Program-made: the position numbers and the translations under genes
Source: JBCCEV01 sp039030125
GTDB taxonomy: Bacteria; Pseudomonadota; Gammaproteobacteria; Ga0077536
Assembly (NCBI GenBank): GCA_039030125.1
Contig: JBCCEV010000093.1
Location: forward strand, 1 to 16,667
DNA: 16,667 nucleotides
Reading direction: 5' to 3'
Shown: positions 8,074 through 15,800 of the stretch, piece by piece
How positions within the stretch are numbered: position 1 is the first letter of the stretch
How the letters are laid out: each line of letters starts with the position of its first letter
Notes under the pieces: generated by a model
What the model was told of the DNA's origin: nothing
What the model saw: the letters and a program-made list of their open reading frames with translations, nothing else
The model's database searches: none

Positions 8074-8101
8074 CTATCACGAGCAATCTAGGGGGTAGAC
8101 C

Positions 8102-8425
8102 ATGGCGGTGAATTCAATTGAAGCGCAAGCGCTGTTGCAACAAATGCGAGCGCTGGCAGCACAGGCCCAGGGCGCGGAGGCTACCGCGGCTCGGCCGGCA
8201 ACGGCTGATTTCAGCGGCGTTTTTCGCGATGCGCTCAACCGGATCAACGAAACCCAGCGAAGCGCGGGGCAGCTTGCGGCGAGTTTCGAGCGCGGCGATC
8301 AAAATACCGATCTTGCCGAGGTGATGGTGGCGCTCCAAAAGGCCAATGTCTCTTTTGAGGCAGCGGTTCAGGTGCGCAACCGTCTGGTTTCCGCCTATCA
8401 AGAAATCATGAACATGCCGATCTGA
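8102..8425 (+). CDS. fliE: FliE, MS-ring/rod junction protein
   Basis: 107 residues, the usual FliE size. FliE joins the MS-ring to the proximal rod and is needed to activate export. The N-terminal ~40 residues are variable and Ala/Gln-rich. The conserved C-terminal half shows the family pattern ALNRINETQ (about 44-52) and LAEVMVALQKANVSFEAAVQ (71-90), ending in VRNRLVSAYQEIMNMPI. The ATG has a GGGGG-containing ribosome-binding site in the 28-bp gap after fleR. No sigma-54 element with correct spacing was found in that gap or in the end of fleR, so fliE may be read from the fleSR transcript. It heads the fliEFGHIJ block. Confidence 0.96.
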   Translation: MAVNSIEAQALLQQMRALAAQAQGAEATAARPATADFSGVFRDALNRINETQRSAGQLAASFERGDQNTDLAEVMVALQKANVSFEAAVQVRNRLVSAYQEIMNMPI

Positions 8426-8439
8426 GAGGCTAAGAAACG

Positions 8440-10149
8440 GTGGCAGAAGCAGTCGTAGTAGGCCAGGCGCCCGGTCCGGGGATTAATACCCTAATCCGTC
8501 AAGCGGGCGTAATGATCGGTATCGCAGCGAGTGTCGCGCTGGGATTCTATGTGGTGATGTGGGCGCAAAAACCCAGTTTCACGATGCTTTATTCCGACAT
8601 GTCAGACCGCGATGTCAGTCGCGTAGTCGACCAGCTTGACGCATTGGCGATCCCTTATGAGATCGATTTTCGCAGCGGCGCAATCTTGGTCGCCTCCGAT
8701 CGAGTCCACGACGCCCGCATCAAGTTGGCGGCGACGGGCTTGCCGAAAAGCGGTGGTATGGGGCTTGAGCTATTGCAAGAGGAGCAGAGCTTTGGCACCA
8801 GCCAGTTTATCGAGAAAGCGCGATATCAACATGCAATCGAAGGGGAGCTGTCACGCTCCATCGCGCGTATCGACAACGTCCGTGCCGCGCGGGTGCATTT
8901 GGCGATACCGAAGCAGTCTGTGTTCGCGCGTCAGGCCCGCATGCCGAGCGCGTCGGTGGTGGTCGATCTTTACGGCGGGCGGTCGCTCGGTGCGCAGCAG
9001 GTATCGGCGATCGCGCATTTGGTGTCCGCGAGTGTGCCAAACCTCAGTCCCGACGACGTCACGGTCGTTGATCAGCGCGGCAATCTTTTGACCGATGGCG
9101 GTGGTGCCGATGAGCTCGCGCTCGCTGCCAAGCAGTTCGATTATGTGCGTCGGCTTGAGCAGTCCTATATCAATCGGATTGAGGGGATCCTGGGCCCATT
9201 AGTTGGCGTTGATGGTGTGCGCGCGCAGGTGACAGCGGAGTTGGATTTTACGCGCACCGAGCAGACCCGCGAGAGCTTCAATCCGGATCTTCCCGCCATC
9301 CGTTCCGAGCGCTTGCTTGAGGAGGAACGTCGTGGCGCGGTCGATAGTGGTGTTCCCGGGGCACTTAGCAATCAGCCGCCCTTGGAAGCCGAGGCCCCCG
9401 AGGTCGCGCCGGCCGGGGAAGAAGGAGAAACAATCGTCGAAGAACCGACCAACCGCCGGACACAGTCCACGCGCAATTACGAATTGGACAGGACGGTGAG
9501 CCATACCCGTCCTGCCGTTGGCACCCTCCGGCGTATATCGGTTGCGGTGGTGGTTAGAAATCCAGCCGCCGATCAGCAAGCTGGGGCGGCTGCGGGGGAA
9601 AATGCGTCGAGCGACGAGGGATCGTCTGCGACGACAGCGGCGAGCGGCTTTGCTGCCGAGCAACTCGAACAGATGGACCGGCTGGTCAAAGATGCGATCG
9701 GTTTCGACCCAACTCGGGGCGATTCTGTGCGCATCGACGCGGTCGATTTCCTCAAGCCGCCGACGCCCGAACCACTGCCACCCACCCCCATCTGGGAACA
9801 GGCTTGGGTGTGGAGTACCGCCAAGCAATTTCTTGGCGGAGTGTTCGTCCTCTTTGTCCTGTTCGGTGTGATCCGCCCGGCCATGAAATCCTTGATGAAA
9901 AAACCGGAGCCCACGGCCACGCAGATGCTGGCCGCCGACGGCACGCCGTTGGCTTTACCGGCTGGGGACGGCGGGATTGGCGGTCAGGGCGCGGATGGCG
10001 CGCCGCGGCTTGAGGCGCAGGGCGCGCAAAGCGGTCAGTTATTGTTGAGTGATGGGAGCAGTATGGAAGGGCTCGATGAAGTACGCGATTTCGTCGCGCA
10101 AGAACCAAAAATCGCCGCGCAAGTGGTCAAATCCTGGGTGAGTGAATAG
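8440..10149 (+). CDS. fliF: FliF, MS-ring protein
   Basis: 569 residues, normal for FliF. It forms the inner-membrane MS-ring that carries the export gate and the FliG rotor ring. An N-terminal membrane helix lies at about 22-42 (GVMIGIAASVALGFYVVMWA). The ring-building domain follows (GMGLELLQEEQSFGTSQF at about 106-123, RAARVHLAIPK at about 148-158). A long acidic, low-complexity periplasmic stretch covers about 300-405. The second membrane helix is at about 464-483, and the extreme C-terminus (VRDFVAQEPKIAAQVVKSWV, 548-567) is the FliG-binding tail. The start is GTG 8440, with AGAGG at 8425-8429 inside the fliE stop region. The stop codon shares one base with the GTG start of fliG, so the two are coupled. 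Confidence 0.97.
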   Translation: MAEAVVVGQAPGPGINTLIRQAGVMIGIAASVALGFYVVMWAQKPSFTMLYSDMSDRDVSRVVDQLDALAIPYEIDFRSGAILVASDRVHDARIKLAATGLPKSGGMGLELLQEEQSFGTSQFIEKARYQHAIEGELSRSIARIDNVRAARVHLAIPKQSVFARQARMPSASVVVDLYGGRSLGAQQVSAIAHLVSASVPNLSPDDVTVVDQRGNLLTDGGGADELALAAKQFDYVRRLEQSYINRIEGILGPLVGVDGVRAQVTAELDFTRTEQTRESFNPDLPAIRSERLLEEERRGAVDSGVPGALSNQPPLEAEAPEVAPAGEEGETIVEEPTNRRTQSTRNYELDRTVSHTRPAVGTLRRISVAVVVRNPAADQQAGAAAGENASSDEGSSATTAASGFAAEQLEQMDRLVKDAIGFDPTRGDSVRIDAVDFLKPPTPEPLPPTPIWEQAWVWSTAKQFLGGVFVLFVLFGVIRPAMKSLMKKPEPTATQMLAADGTPLALPAGDGGIGGQGADGAPRLEAQGAQSGQLLLSDGSSMEGLDEVRDFVAQEPKIAAQVVKSWVSE

Positions 10150-11159
10150 TGGAAGAGACAAAAGCACCGGTCGGCCCGGATAAAGCAGCCGTTTTATTGC
10201 TGTCGCTAGGGGAAAGCACCGCCGCGAAAGTCATGGAGCATTTGGGCCCCAGAGATGTCGAGAAGATCGGTATGGCGATGTCTGGTCTCAGTGGTGTTAA
10301 CAAAGACGCCGTCGACACCACGGTATCGGACTTCGTTGCCGAAGTGCGCGAGCAAACCGGTATCGGTATGGGGAACGACGAGTACATCCGCACGATGCTG
10401 ACCGAGGCCCTTGGCGAGGATAAAGCTGGCGGTATTATTGACCGCATTCTCGCAAGCGGCAGCGCCAACGGCTTAAACGCACTGCAGTGGATGGATGCGC
10501 GCGGGATCGCTGATCTCGTACGCGACGAGCATCCGCAGATTGCCGCGATTATTCTCGCGCTTCTCGAACCCGATCAAGCAGCCGACGCGCTAGCGCTATT
10601 GCCGCAAACGGCACATCCGGATCTGCTGATGAGGATCGCGACACTTGACGGCGTCCATCCCACCGCGATGCAAGAACTCAACGAACTGGTTGAGCTCGCG
10701 ATGCGCGATGGGGTTGGTGCCTCGCAGGCAACCATGGGCGGCGTCAAAGCGGCGGCGGATATCCTCAATCGAGTGGACGGCACGCTCAGTGCCGCGATCA
10801 CCGAGGGGATCACCGAGGCCGACGCCGACCTCTCCGAACAAATCCAAGAGCTGACGTTGACCTTTGAGGATCTAACCGATGCTGACGACCGCAGCATCCA
10901 GACCCTACTTCGAGACATCTCCACTGATACTTTGGTGTTGGCGCTTAAAGGTTGTGATGACGCGCAGAAAGAGAAGATCTTCAAGAACATGTCCCAACGG
11001 GCGGCCGATATGTTGCGCGATGATCTTGAGGCCAAGGGGCCCGTCAAGCTATCTGAGGTCGAAGGCGCTCAAAAAGAGATCCTCACCGTCGCGCGCCGCC
11101 TAGCGGAAGAAGGACAGATCAGTCTCGGCGCCACCGGTGGCGGCGAAGAGATGCTCTAG
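10149..11159 (+). CDS. fliG: FliG, rotor switch protein
   Basis: 336 residues, normal length. FliG sits on the cytoplasmic face of the MS-ring and converts stator motion into torque. The N-terminal domain binds FliF. The middle domain has the EHPQ motif (127-130), which contacts FliM. The C-terminal torque helix keeps the charged residues known from E. coli, here Lys267, Arg284, Asp291, Asp292 and Lys300 (a conservative Arg-to-Lys change). The MFxF hinge motif between the C-terminal subdomains reads TLTF (236-239), so its Met and first Phe are missing although the flanking sequence is typical. The GTG start overlaps the fliF stop by 1 bp, with GGTGAG at 10137-10142 as the ribosome-binding site. 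Identity is secure. Confidence 0.97.
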   Translation: MEETKAPVGPDKAAVLLLSLGESTAAKVMEHLGPRDVEKIGMAMSGLSGVNKDAVDTTVSDFVAEVREQTGIGMGNDEYIRTMLTEALGEDKAGGIIDRILASGSANGLNALQWMDARGIADLVRDEHPQIAAIILALLEPDQAADALALLPQTAHPDLLMRIATLDGVHPTAMQELNELVELAMRDGVGASQATMGGVKAAADILNRVDGTLSAAITEGITEADADLSEQIQELTLTFEDLTDADDRSIQTLLRDISTDTLVLALKGCDDAQKEKIFKNMSQRAADMLRDDLEAKGPVKLSEVEGAQKEILTVARRLAEEGQISLGATGGGEEML

Positions 11160-11160
11160 G

Positions 11161-11799
11161 ATGAATTTAGAAGGCGGCTCAGCATTGGATGTGCGGCGCT
11201 TCGAGCCGCCAGCGGTCGAGGGCTCGGTGGTTTCCGAGGGCGGCGGTATCGCCCCCACGGCGGGCGAACTCGATCGAGTTCATACCCAGGCTCGCGAGGA
11301 AGGTTACGAAATTGGTCACGCCGCGGGGCGCATCGACGGGCTGGCGGCGGCCAAAACTGAAATTGAAGAACTCCAACGGTCGTTGAGGCAAGCTATTCAG
11401 GCGCTCGCCACGCCGCTTGCGGAACTCGATGACGAGATTGTTGAAACCCTTGGTCAACTGGGCCTGGTGATCGCCAAGCACCTTGTCAGGCGCGAATTGA
11501 AGACTGCCCCAGGGGAGGTCGTTAACGTCGCTCGGGAATGTCTGAAGGCTTTGCCGCCGAATCAGGGCGTAACCGTGATCCGCGTGCATCCAACGGATGT
11601 GCAGTTTATTGAACAGGCAATGGATCTGAATCGGTCAGAGCGGGTTCAAATTGAGGGTGATCCGGCCCTCGCTCGCGGCGACTGTTGCGTGGAAACAGAC
11701 ACGTCGCGGATCGACGCGAGTCTGGAATCACGGCTAGGCGCAATTGCCGCGCAAATGCTGGGAGGCGATCGGGAAGAGGATGGAATCACCGCGCCATGA
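11161..11799 (+). CDS. fliH: FliH, regulator of the flagellar export ATPase
   Basis: 212 residues. FliH binds FliI, holds it inactive and tethers the ATPase complex at the export gate through FliN. Family features visible are a GxxxG repeat (Gly48, 52, 56 and 60), a charged helix to about 110, a conserved middle (LVIAKHLVRREL, 102-113) and the C-terminal FliI-binding part (RGDCCVETDTSRIDASLESR, 172-191). The chosen start is ATG 11161, one base after the fliG stop. A GTG eight codons upstream (11137) is in frame but lies inside fliG. The ribosome-binding site is weak, so translation is probably coupled to fliG. The 3' end overlaps fliI by 20 bp. Confidence 0.93.
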   Translation: MNLEGGSALDVRRFEPPAVEGSVVSEGGGIAPTAGELDRVHTQAREEGYEIGHAAGRIDGLAAAKTEIEELQRSLRQAIQALATPLAELDDEIVETLGQLGLVIAKHLVRRELKTAPGEVVNVARECLKALPPNQGVTVIRVHPTDVQFIEQAMDLNRSERVQIEGDPALARGDCCVETDTSRIDASLESRLGAIAAQMLGGDREEDGITAP

Positions 11800-13153
11800 C
11801 CGCTCGACCCAATGGGTCGCGGGGATGCAAAAGTACTTCCGCCGGCTCGGCGACAGTGAGCCGTTAGTCGTTGAAGGTAAGCTCGTGCGCATGGTGGGAT
11901 TAACGCTTGAGGCGGTCGGCTGCGAATCGGCGATCGGTGAGCGCTGCGCGGTCTCTAATACCCGCGGTGACGACCTCGAAGCCGAGGTCGTTGGCTTCGA
12001 TGGCGACCGCTTGTTTCTCATGCCCACCGCCGCGCCGAGCGGGTTAGCCCCAAATGCTCGGGTTACGCGCTTGCGCCGAAGCAGCGAAGTTGGCGTTGGC
12101 AATGAGCTGTTAGGGCGTGTGATCGATGGGGCCGGGCAGCCATTGGATGGGCGCGGCGCGATAGCAACCTCAGAGCACACGCGGCTCTATGGCGAGGCAA
12201 TGAATCCGCTCGCGCGCGGAGCGATAAACGAACAGCTCGACGTGGGCGTGCGCTCGATCAATGCGCTGCTGTCCATTGGACGTGGTCAACGCTTGGGATT
12301 GTTTGCGCCCAGTGGTGTTGGCAAGAGCGTGTTGCTGGGGATGATGGCGCGTTTCACCAAGGCTGATGTGATCGTCGTAGGGCTGATTGGTGAGCGAGGC
12401 CGCGAAGTTAAGGAATTTATCGAGGAGATCTTAGGTCCCGACGGGCTCGCCCGCGCGGTCGTGGTTGCAACGCCGGCAGATTATCCGCCGCTGCTGCGCT
12501 TGCACGGCGCGGCACGTGCAACCGCTATCGCTGAATATTTTCGCGATCAAGGGCAACACGTTTTGTTACTCATGGATTCACTCACGCGCTACGCCCAGGC
12601 CCAGCGGGAGATCGCTTTGACGATCGGTGAACCACCGGCGACCCGCGGCTATCCGCCCTCGGTATTTGCCAAATTACCGCAGTTGGTCGAACGGGCGGGT
12701 TCGACGATGGCGGGTGGCAGTATTACGGCAATTTATACCGTGCTCACCGAGCCTGACGATCCGAATGATCCGATCGCGGATTCGGCACGCGCGATACTGG
12801 ATGGTCATATTCAGCTCTCGCGGCGGATCGCCGAGCAAGGGATCTACCCGGCTCTCGACATCGAGGCGTCGATCAGCCGGGCAATGCCGAATATTACCGA
12901 CGAGCGGCACCGCGCTGCGGCGAAAGCGTTGCGCTTTTACGCCGCTTTGTACGAAGAAAACGCCGATCTATTCAACGTCGGCGCGTATCAAAGCGGCGCC
13001 AACGGCGAGCTCGATCGCGCCGTTGCGCTGAACCCCAAGATCCGTGAATTCCTCCGCCAGGATCTGCGCGAGCAAGTGTCGATGACACAAGCGCTCAATG
13101 ACTTACAAGCCTTGGTTGCACACCCCCAAGAGACGATGGATAACGATGAGTAA
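11780..13153 (+). CDS. fliI: FliI, flagellar type III export ATPase
   Basis: 457 residues. FliI is the hexameric cytoplasmic ATPase, related to F1-beta, that helps feed substrates into the flagellar export gate. Visible features are an N-terminal beta-barrel domain (about 30-100), GNELLGRVIDGAGQPLDG (about 107-124), the P-loop FAPSGVGKS (175-183), GERGREV (204-210), Walker B VLLLMDSLTR with Asp266, and DDPNDPIAD (326-334). The C-terminal helical domain completes it. The chosen start is ATG 11780, with purine-rich sequence just upstream (GGAGG at 11761, GGGAAG at 11771). It overlaps the fliH end by 20 bp. An in-frame TTG at 11744 would add only 12 residues of non-family sequence. The 3' end overlaps fliJ by 8 bp. 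Confidence 0.97.
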   Translation: MESPRHDRSTQWVAGMQKYFRRLGDSEPLVVEGKLVRMVGLTLEAVGCESAIGERCAVSNTRGDDLEAEVVGFDGDRLFLMPTAAPSGLAPNARVTRLRRSSEVGVGNELLGRVIDGAGQPLDGRGAIATSEHTRLYGEAMNPLARGAINEQLDVGVRSINALLSIGRGQRLGLFAPSGVGKSVLLGMMARFTKADVIVVGLIGERGREVKEFIEEILGPDGLARAVVVATPADYPPLLRLHGAARATAIAEYFRDQGQHVLLLMDSLTRYAQAQREIALTIGEPPATRGYPPSVFAKLPQLVERAGSTMAGGSITAIYTVLTEPDDPNDPIADSARAILDGHIQLSRRIAEQGIYPALDIEASISRAMPNITDERHRAAAKALRFYAALYEENADLFNVGAYQSGANGELDRAVALNPKIREFLRQDLREQVSMTQALNDLQALVAHPQETMDNDE

Positions 13154-13577
13154 TAAACCCCGCATGGCCAGGGTGCTAGGGCTCGCAGAGTCTGAAAAGA
13201 AAGGCGCGGTCACCCGGTTACGCGATGCGCGCGAGCACATGGTCTCCCATGAGTCCCAGCTCGCTGCATTACGCGGATACCGTGAGGACTATGCCCGAAG
13301 TTTTCGCAGCGTAGCGGCTGTAACGCCAGCCTACGAGCTGCGCGCGGTGCAGGATTTTCTCAATCATCTTGATGTTGCTATCGCGAGCTTGGAGACTCAG
13401 ATCGCTGACGCCCGGACGACCTGGCGAGATGCACTGTCGGGCTGGCAGGAAACCGAAAAACGAATGCAAAACATCTCGGCGATCGTGGAACGGCAGCTTT
13501 CGCAATCGAGACGTGACCAGGCACGGCGCGAGCAGCAGGAGCTTGAAGAGCTGGCATTGCCGCGGATCGAGCGCTAG
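13146..13577 (+). CDS. fliJ: FliJ, flagellar export chaperone / ATPase stalk
   Basis: 143 residues, the usual FliJ length. FliJ is an antiparallel coiled coil that fits into the FliI ring, like the gamma subunit of F1, and shuttles chaperones. The sequence is almost entirely charged and Ala/Gln-rich helix: a first helix from about residue 13 with RLRDAREHMVSHESQLAALR, a turn near 60, and a second helix to about 135 with ETEKRMQNISAIVERQLSQS. The start is ATG 13146, inside the end of fliI; upstream in-frame codons would run through fliI sequence. Sequence conservation in FliJ is low, so identity rests on length, coiled-coil pattern and position. Its stop codon overlaps that of the opposing sugar-nucleotide gene. 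Confidence 0.9.
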   Translation: MSNKPRMARVLGLAESEKKGAVTRLRDAREHMVSHESQLAALRGYREDYARSFRSVAAVTPAYELRAVQDFLNHLDVAIASLETQIADARTTWRDALSGWQETEKRMQNISAIVERQLSQSRRDQARREQQELEELALPRIER

Positions 13578-14587
13578 CTGCCGATGGCGGCCAAGTGGGT
13601 CCCGGTCTTCAATTGTTGTTCGAAATACTCGACGGTTTTCTCCAAACCGTCTCGAAGCTTGGTCGCCGGTTGCCAATTGAGGGTGTCTTGGGCGCGCGTG
13701 ATATCCGGTTTGCGCTGTCTGGGATCATCAGAGGGCAGCGCTTTATAAATCACCGTTGAGCCCGAGCCGACCAGCTCGACGACGATTTCAGCGAGTTCAC
13801 CAATGGTGAATTCGTCCGGGTTGCCTAGGTTGATTGGCCCGGTCACCTCGTCGGCACTATTCATCAATCGCACCAGCCCCTCGATCAGATCGTCGACATA
13901 GCAAAAAGAGCGTGTTTGCTTGCCATCCCCATAAACAGTGATGGGTTTGTTCTGCAGCGCTTGAATGATGAAGTTTGAAACCACCCGGCCGTCGTTGGGA
14001 TGCATTCGCGGACCATAAGTATTAAAGATCCGGGCGACCTTGATGGCCACCTGCGCTTGGCGGTGATAGTCGAAAAAAAGCGTTTCCGCGCAGCGCTTAC
14101 CTTCGTCGTAGCAGCTTCGTGCGCCGATCGGGTTGGTATGGCCCCAATAGTCTTCGGTTTGCGGGTGCACTTCGGGATCGCCGTACACCTCGCTCGTCGA
14201 GGCCTGGAGGATCCGGGCCTTTACGCGCTTGGCGAGCCCGAGCATGTTGATCGCGCCGTGGACACTGGTTTTGGTGGTCTGGATCGGATCCGATTGGTAG
14301 TGAATCGGCGACGCCGGGCAGGCGAGATTGAAGATGTCGTCAGTCTCAATGTAGAGCGGGAACGTCACGTCGTGGCGCATGAGTTCAAAGTAGGGACTAT
14401 CGAACAGGTGAGCGACATTGTCTTTCGCCCCGGTGTAAAAGTTATCGACGCAGAGCACGTCGTGGCCGCTCTCGATGAGTCGATCACACAAATGCGAGCC
14501 GAGGAATCCTGCGCCGCCGGTAACCAGCACGCGTCTACGGATGGCGTTGCTCAGGGGGCTTCTCCCGATTGTCTCCAGACGCGGCAT
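13574..14587 (-). CDS. UDP-glucuronate decarboxylase (UDP-xylose synthase) family enzyme
   Basis: 337 residues, an extended-type short-chain dehydrogenase. Family members oxidise and decarboxylate UDP-glucuronate to UDP-xylose (or the 4-keto pentose) using bound NAD. The Rossmann motif GGAGFLGS lies at 24-31. NLACPASPIHYQSDP (87-101), the catalytic TSE (131-133) and CYDEGKR (Tyr160, Lys164) are hallmark sequences of this family rather than of RmlB or GalE. No membrane segment is seen, so it is cytosolic. The ATG adds about 17 residues before the Rossmann strand and has no clear ribosome-binding site, so the start is uncertain. It is convergent with fliJ (4-bp overlap) and divergent from fliK (86-bp gap). 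Its role here, flagellin glycan, capsule or lipopolysaccharide, cannot be read from the sequence. Substrate calls in this family are often approximate. Confidence 0.88.
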   Translation of the reverse strand: MPRLETIGRSPLSNAIRRRVLVTGGAGFLGSHLCDRLIESGHDVLCVDNFYTGAKDNVAHLFDSPYFELMRHDVTFPLYIETDDIFNLACPASPIHYQSDPIQTTKTSVHGAINMLGLAKRVKARILQASTSEVYGDPEVHPQTEDYWGHTNPIGARSCYDEGKRCAETLFFDYHRQAQVAIKVARIFNTYGPRMHPNDGRVVSNFIIQALQNKPITVYGDGKQTRSFCYVDDLIEGLVRLMNSADEVTGPINLGNPDEFTIGELAEIVVELVGSGSTVIYKALPSDDPRQRKPDITRAQDTLNWQPATKLRDGLEKTVEYFEQQLKTGTHLAAIGS

Positions 14588-14606
14588 TCTAATACGAGTG
14601 GTGGAT

Positions 14607-14621
14607 AGGCACAGTTATTGC
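14607..14621 (+). promoter_or_regulatory. Sigma-54-type promoter for fliK
   Basis: AGGCACAGTTATTGC matches TGGCACG-N4-TTGC at every position except the first T and the seventh base. The essential GG and GC have the right spacing. Predicted transcription start is near 14633, giving a leader of about 41 nt before fliK. It lies in the 86-bp gap between the divergent sugar-nucleotide gene and fliK. It gives fliK its own promoter, which it needs because the opposing gene separates it from the fliE-fliJ block. Confidence 0.6.
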
Positions 14622-14673
14622 CCTTGTTCCCTGTATTCGAACGGCGCGCGCACTGCCGATGAGTGGTTGTTAG

Positions 14674-15675
14674 ATGATTAATATCTTCAATTCGTTAAAT
14701 TTAGCGGGGATAGCGAGCCCCACGGTAGAGGAGCCGTCGTTGCCTTTGATTTCTACCGATGGCGCCGAGCAAGCCTTTTGGGCCGTGCTGCTCGACATCT
14801 CGCAGCACAGTAGCGGCATCCCGTTGACGCCACTTGAGCAAGCGCTAGTTCCGGATGGCTCCGAGGCGGTAGCGCTCGTATCCGCCCAATCCTTGCCGCT
14901 TGCCGAGCAGCAACTGCAAATGTTGCCGACGCGCGGGCAAGTGTTTGCCGCTCATTCCTTGCCGACCACGCCTGCAAAGATGGGCCTTAGAGTGCAAACC
15001 TCAGGCGCGGCTGCGCCCTCGCCCAGCTTGTCGAACGATCTCGATGCACCGGCGCCAATTCTTCAAAACAACCGTCTGTTGACGCCCATTTTTGAAGGCG
15101 CCGAGGTTGCGGCGAGATTCGCCGAGCGCGAGAGCGCGCCAAGCGCATCGACCATAGCCTCGGATCAGTCGCCGACCGCGACGCGCGGTGCCGATGGTCG
15201 GTTGGCGCTGTTCTCGCATGCACAAACGATGGCGGGCGAACTCATTGCCGCGCGGCGGCCCACTCAGCAGCTAGCGCCGCTAGAGGTTCGTTTGCCGGTG
15301 GCCGAACAGTTGGTCGCGCGTGTCGGATTTCTGCTCAGCAACAACCTCAATCAGGCCAACATCGCGATATCGCCGCCGGAATTGGGCCCCCTTGAGGTGA
15401 AGGTGCAAATGTCTGGCGATCAGTTCGGTGTCAGCTTTAGCGTGGCCCATGCCGCGACCAGGGATTTGATCGAGGACGCGCTACCGCGTTTGCGAGAACA
15501 CTTCGAGCAAGCAGGTTTGGCACTTGGCGACACCGATGTCTCAGATCGCGGTCCGAACGAAAATGATGCAGCGCCCGCCTCGACGTCGTCTCCATCGCAA
15601 GCTTCGTCGCCAGAGCCCGAAGAGGAGGGTCTCACCGAGCTACCAGTGATCGGTCTGCTCAATGTCTATGTGTAG
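14674..15675 (+). CDS. fliK: FliK, hook-length control protein
   Basis: 333 residues. FliK is exported during hook growth, measures hook length and makes FlhB switch to filament substrates. The N-terminal two thirds are variable and rich in Ala, Pro, Ser and Gln, as usual for the ruler part. The conserved C-terminal domain (Flg_hook type) spans about 205-290, with LPVAEQLVARVGFLL (207-221), SPPELGPLEVKVQ (233-245) and a helix to about 282. A Ser/Pro/Glu-rich tail follows. At 333 residues it is at the short end for the family. The ATG has only a weak upstream GAGTGG (14661-14666). It is separated from fliJ by an antisense gene, unlike the usual fliJ-fliK adjacency, and it has its own sigma-54-type promoter. 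Confidence 0.9.
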   Translation: MINIFNSLNLAGIASPTVEEPSLPLISTDGAEQAFWAVLLDISQHSSGIPLTPLEQALVPDGSEAVALVSAQSLPLAEQQLQMLPTRGQVFAAHSLPTTPAKMGLRVQTSGAAAPSPSLSNDLDAPAPILQNNRLLTPIFEGAEVAARFAERESAPSASTIASDQSPTATRGADGRLALFSHAQTMAGELIAARRPTQQLAPLEVRLPVAEQLVARVGFLLSNNLNQANIAISPPELGPLEVKVQMSGDQFGVSFSVAHAATRDLIEDALPRLREHFEQAGLALGDTDVSDRGPNENDAAPASTSSPSQASSPEPEEEGLTELPVIGLLNVYV

Positions 15676-15749
15676 GAACCCGCCGGATTTCGGACGCCAC
15701 TGGGCTTAGCGATCACAAACTCGCCAAAAGATTGTCGGCCAAGATCGCC

Positions 15750-15766
15750 GCGCGACACGTTCGCGC
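15750..15766 (+). other. 6-bp GC hairpin between fliK and fliL
   Basis: GCGCGA (15750-15755) and TCGCGC (15761-15766) pair perfectly around CACGT. A T-rich stretch starts only about 14 nt later (15780-15787), too far for a standard intrinsic terminator. It may be a weak fliK terminator. As DNA, this dyad also sits about 35-50 bp before the fliL -24 box, where an activator could bind. Confidence 0.3.
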
Positions 15767-15769
15767 TCG

Positions 15770-15782
15770 CAAGTAATTGATT
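15770..15782 (+). promoter_or_regulatory. IHF-type binding site upstream of the fliL promoter
   Basis: CAAGTAATTGATT matches the reverse form of the IHF consensus (YAANNNNTTGATW) at every specified position. It lies 18 bp before the -24 box of the fliL sigma-54 promoter, where IHF commonly bends DNA to bring an enhancer-bound activator to sigma-54 polymerase. Single short matches can occur by chance. Confidence 0.5.
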
Positions 15783-15800
15783 TTTATTGATCAGCAGCGA

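Noticed and set aside
9199..9828. 209-codon minus-strand frame inside fliF
   Set aside because: Lies wholly within a secure fliF and has no recognisable domain; shadow frame in GC-rich sequence.
11137..11139. GTG as an earlier fliH start
   Set aside because: It lies inside fliG, and the added residues do not look like FliH; ATG 11161 directly after the fliG stop is more natural.
14000..14608. 202-codon plus-strand frame opposite the sugar-nucleotide gene
   Set aside because: Antisense to a gene with intact catalytic motifs; no family resemblance.
14655..14662. GCCGATGA before fliK as a sigma-28 -10 box
   Set aside because: No TAAA-like -35 element about 15 bp upstream; the region there reads TTCG. 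The sigma-54 site nearby fits better.
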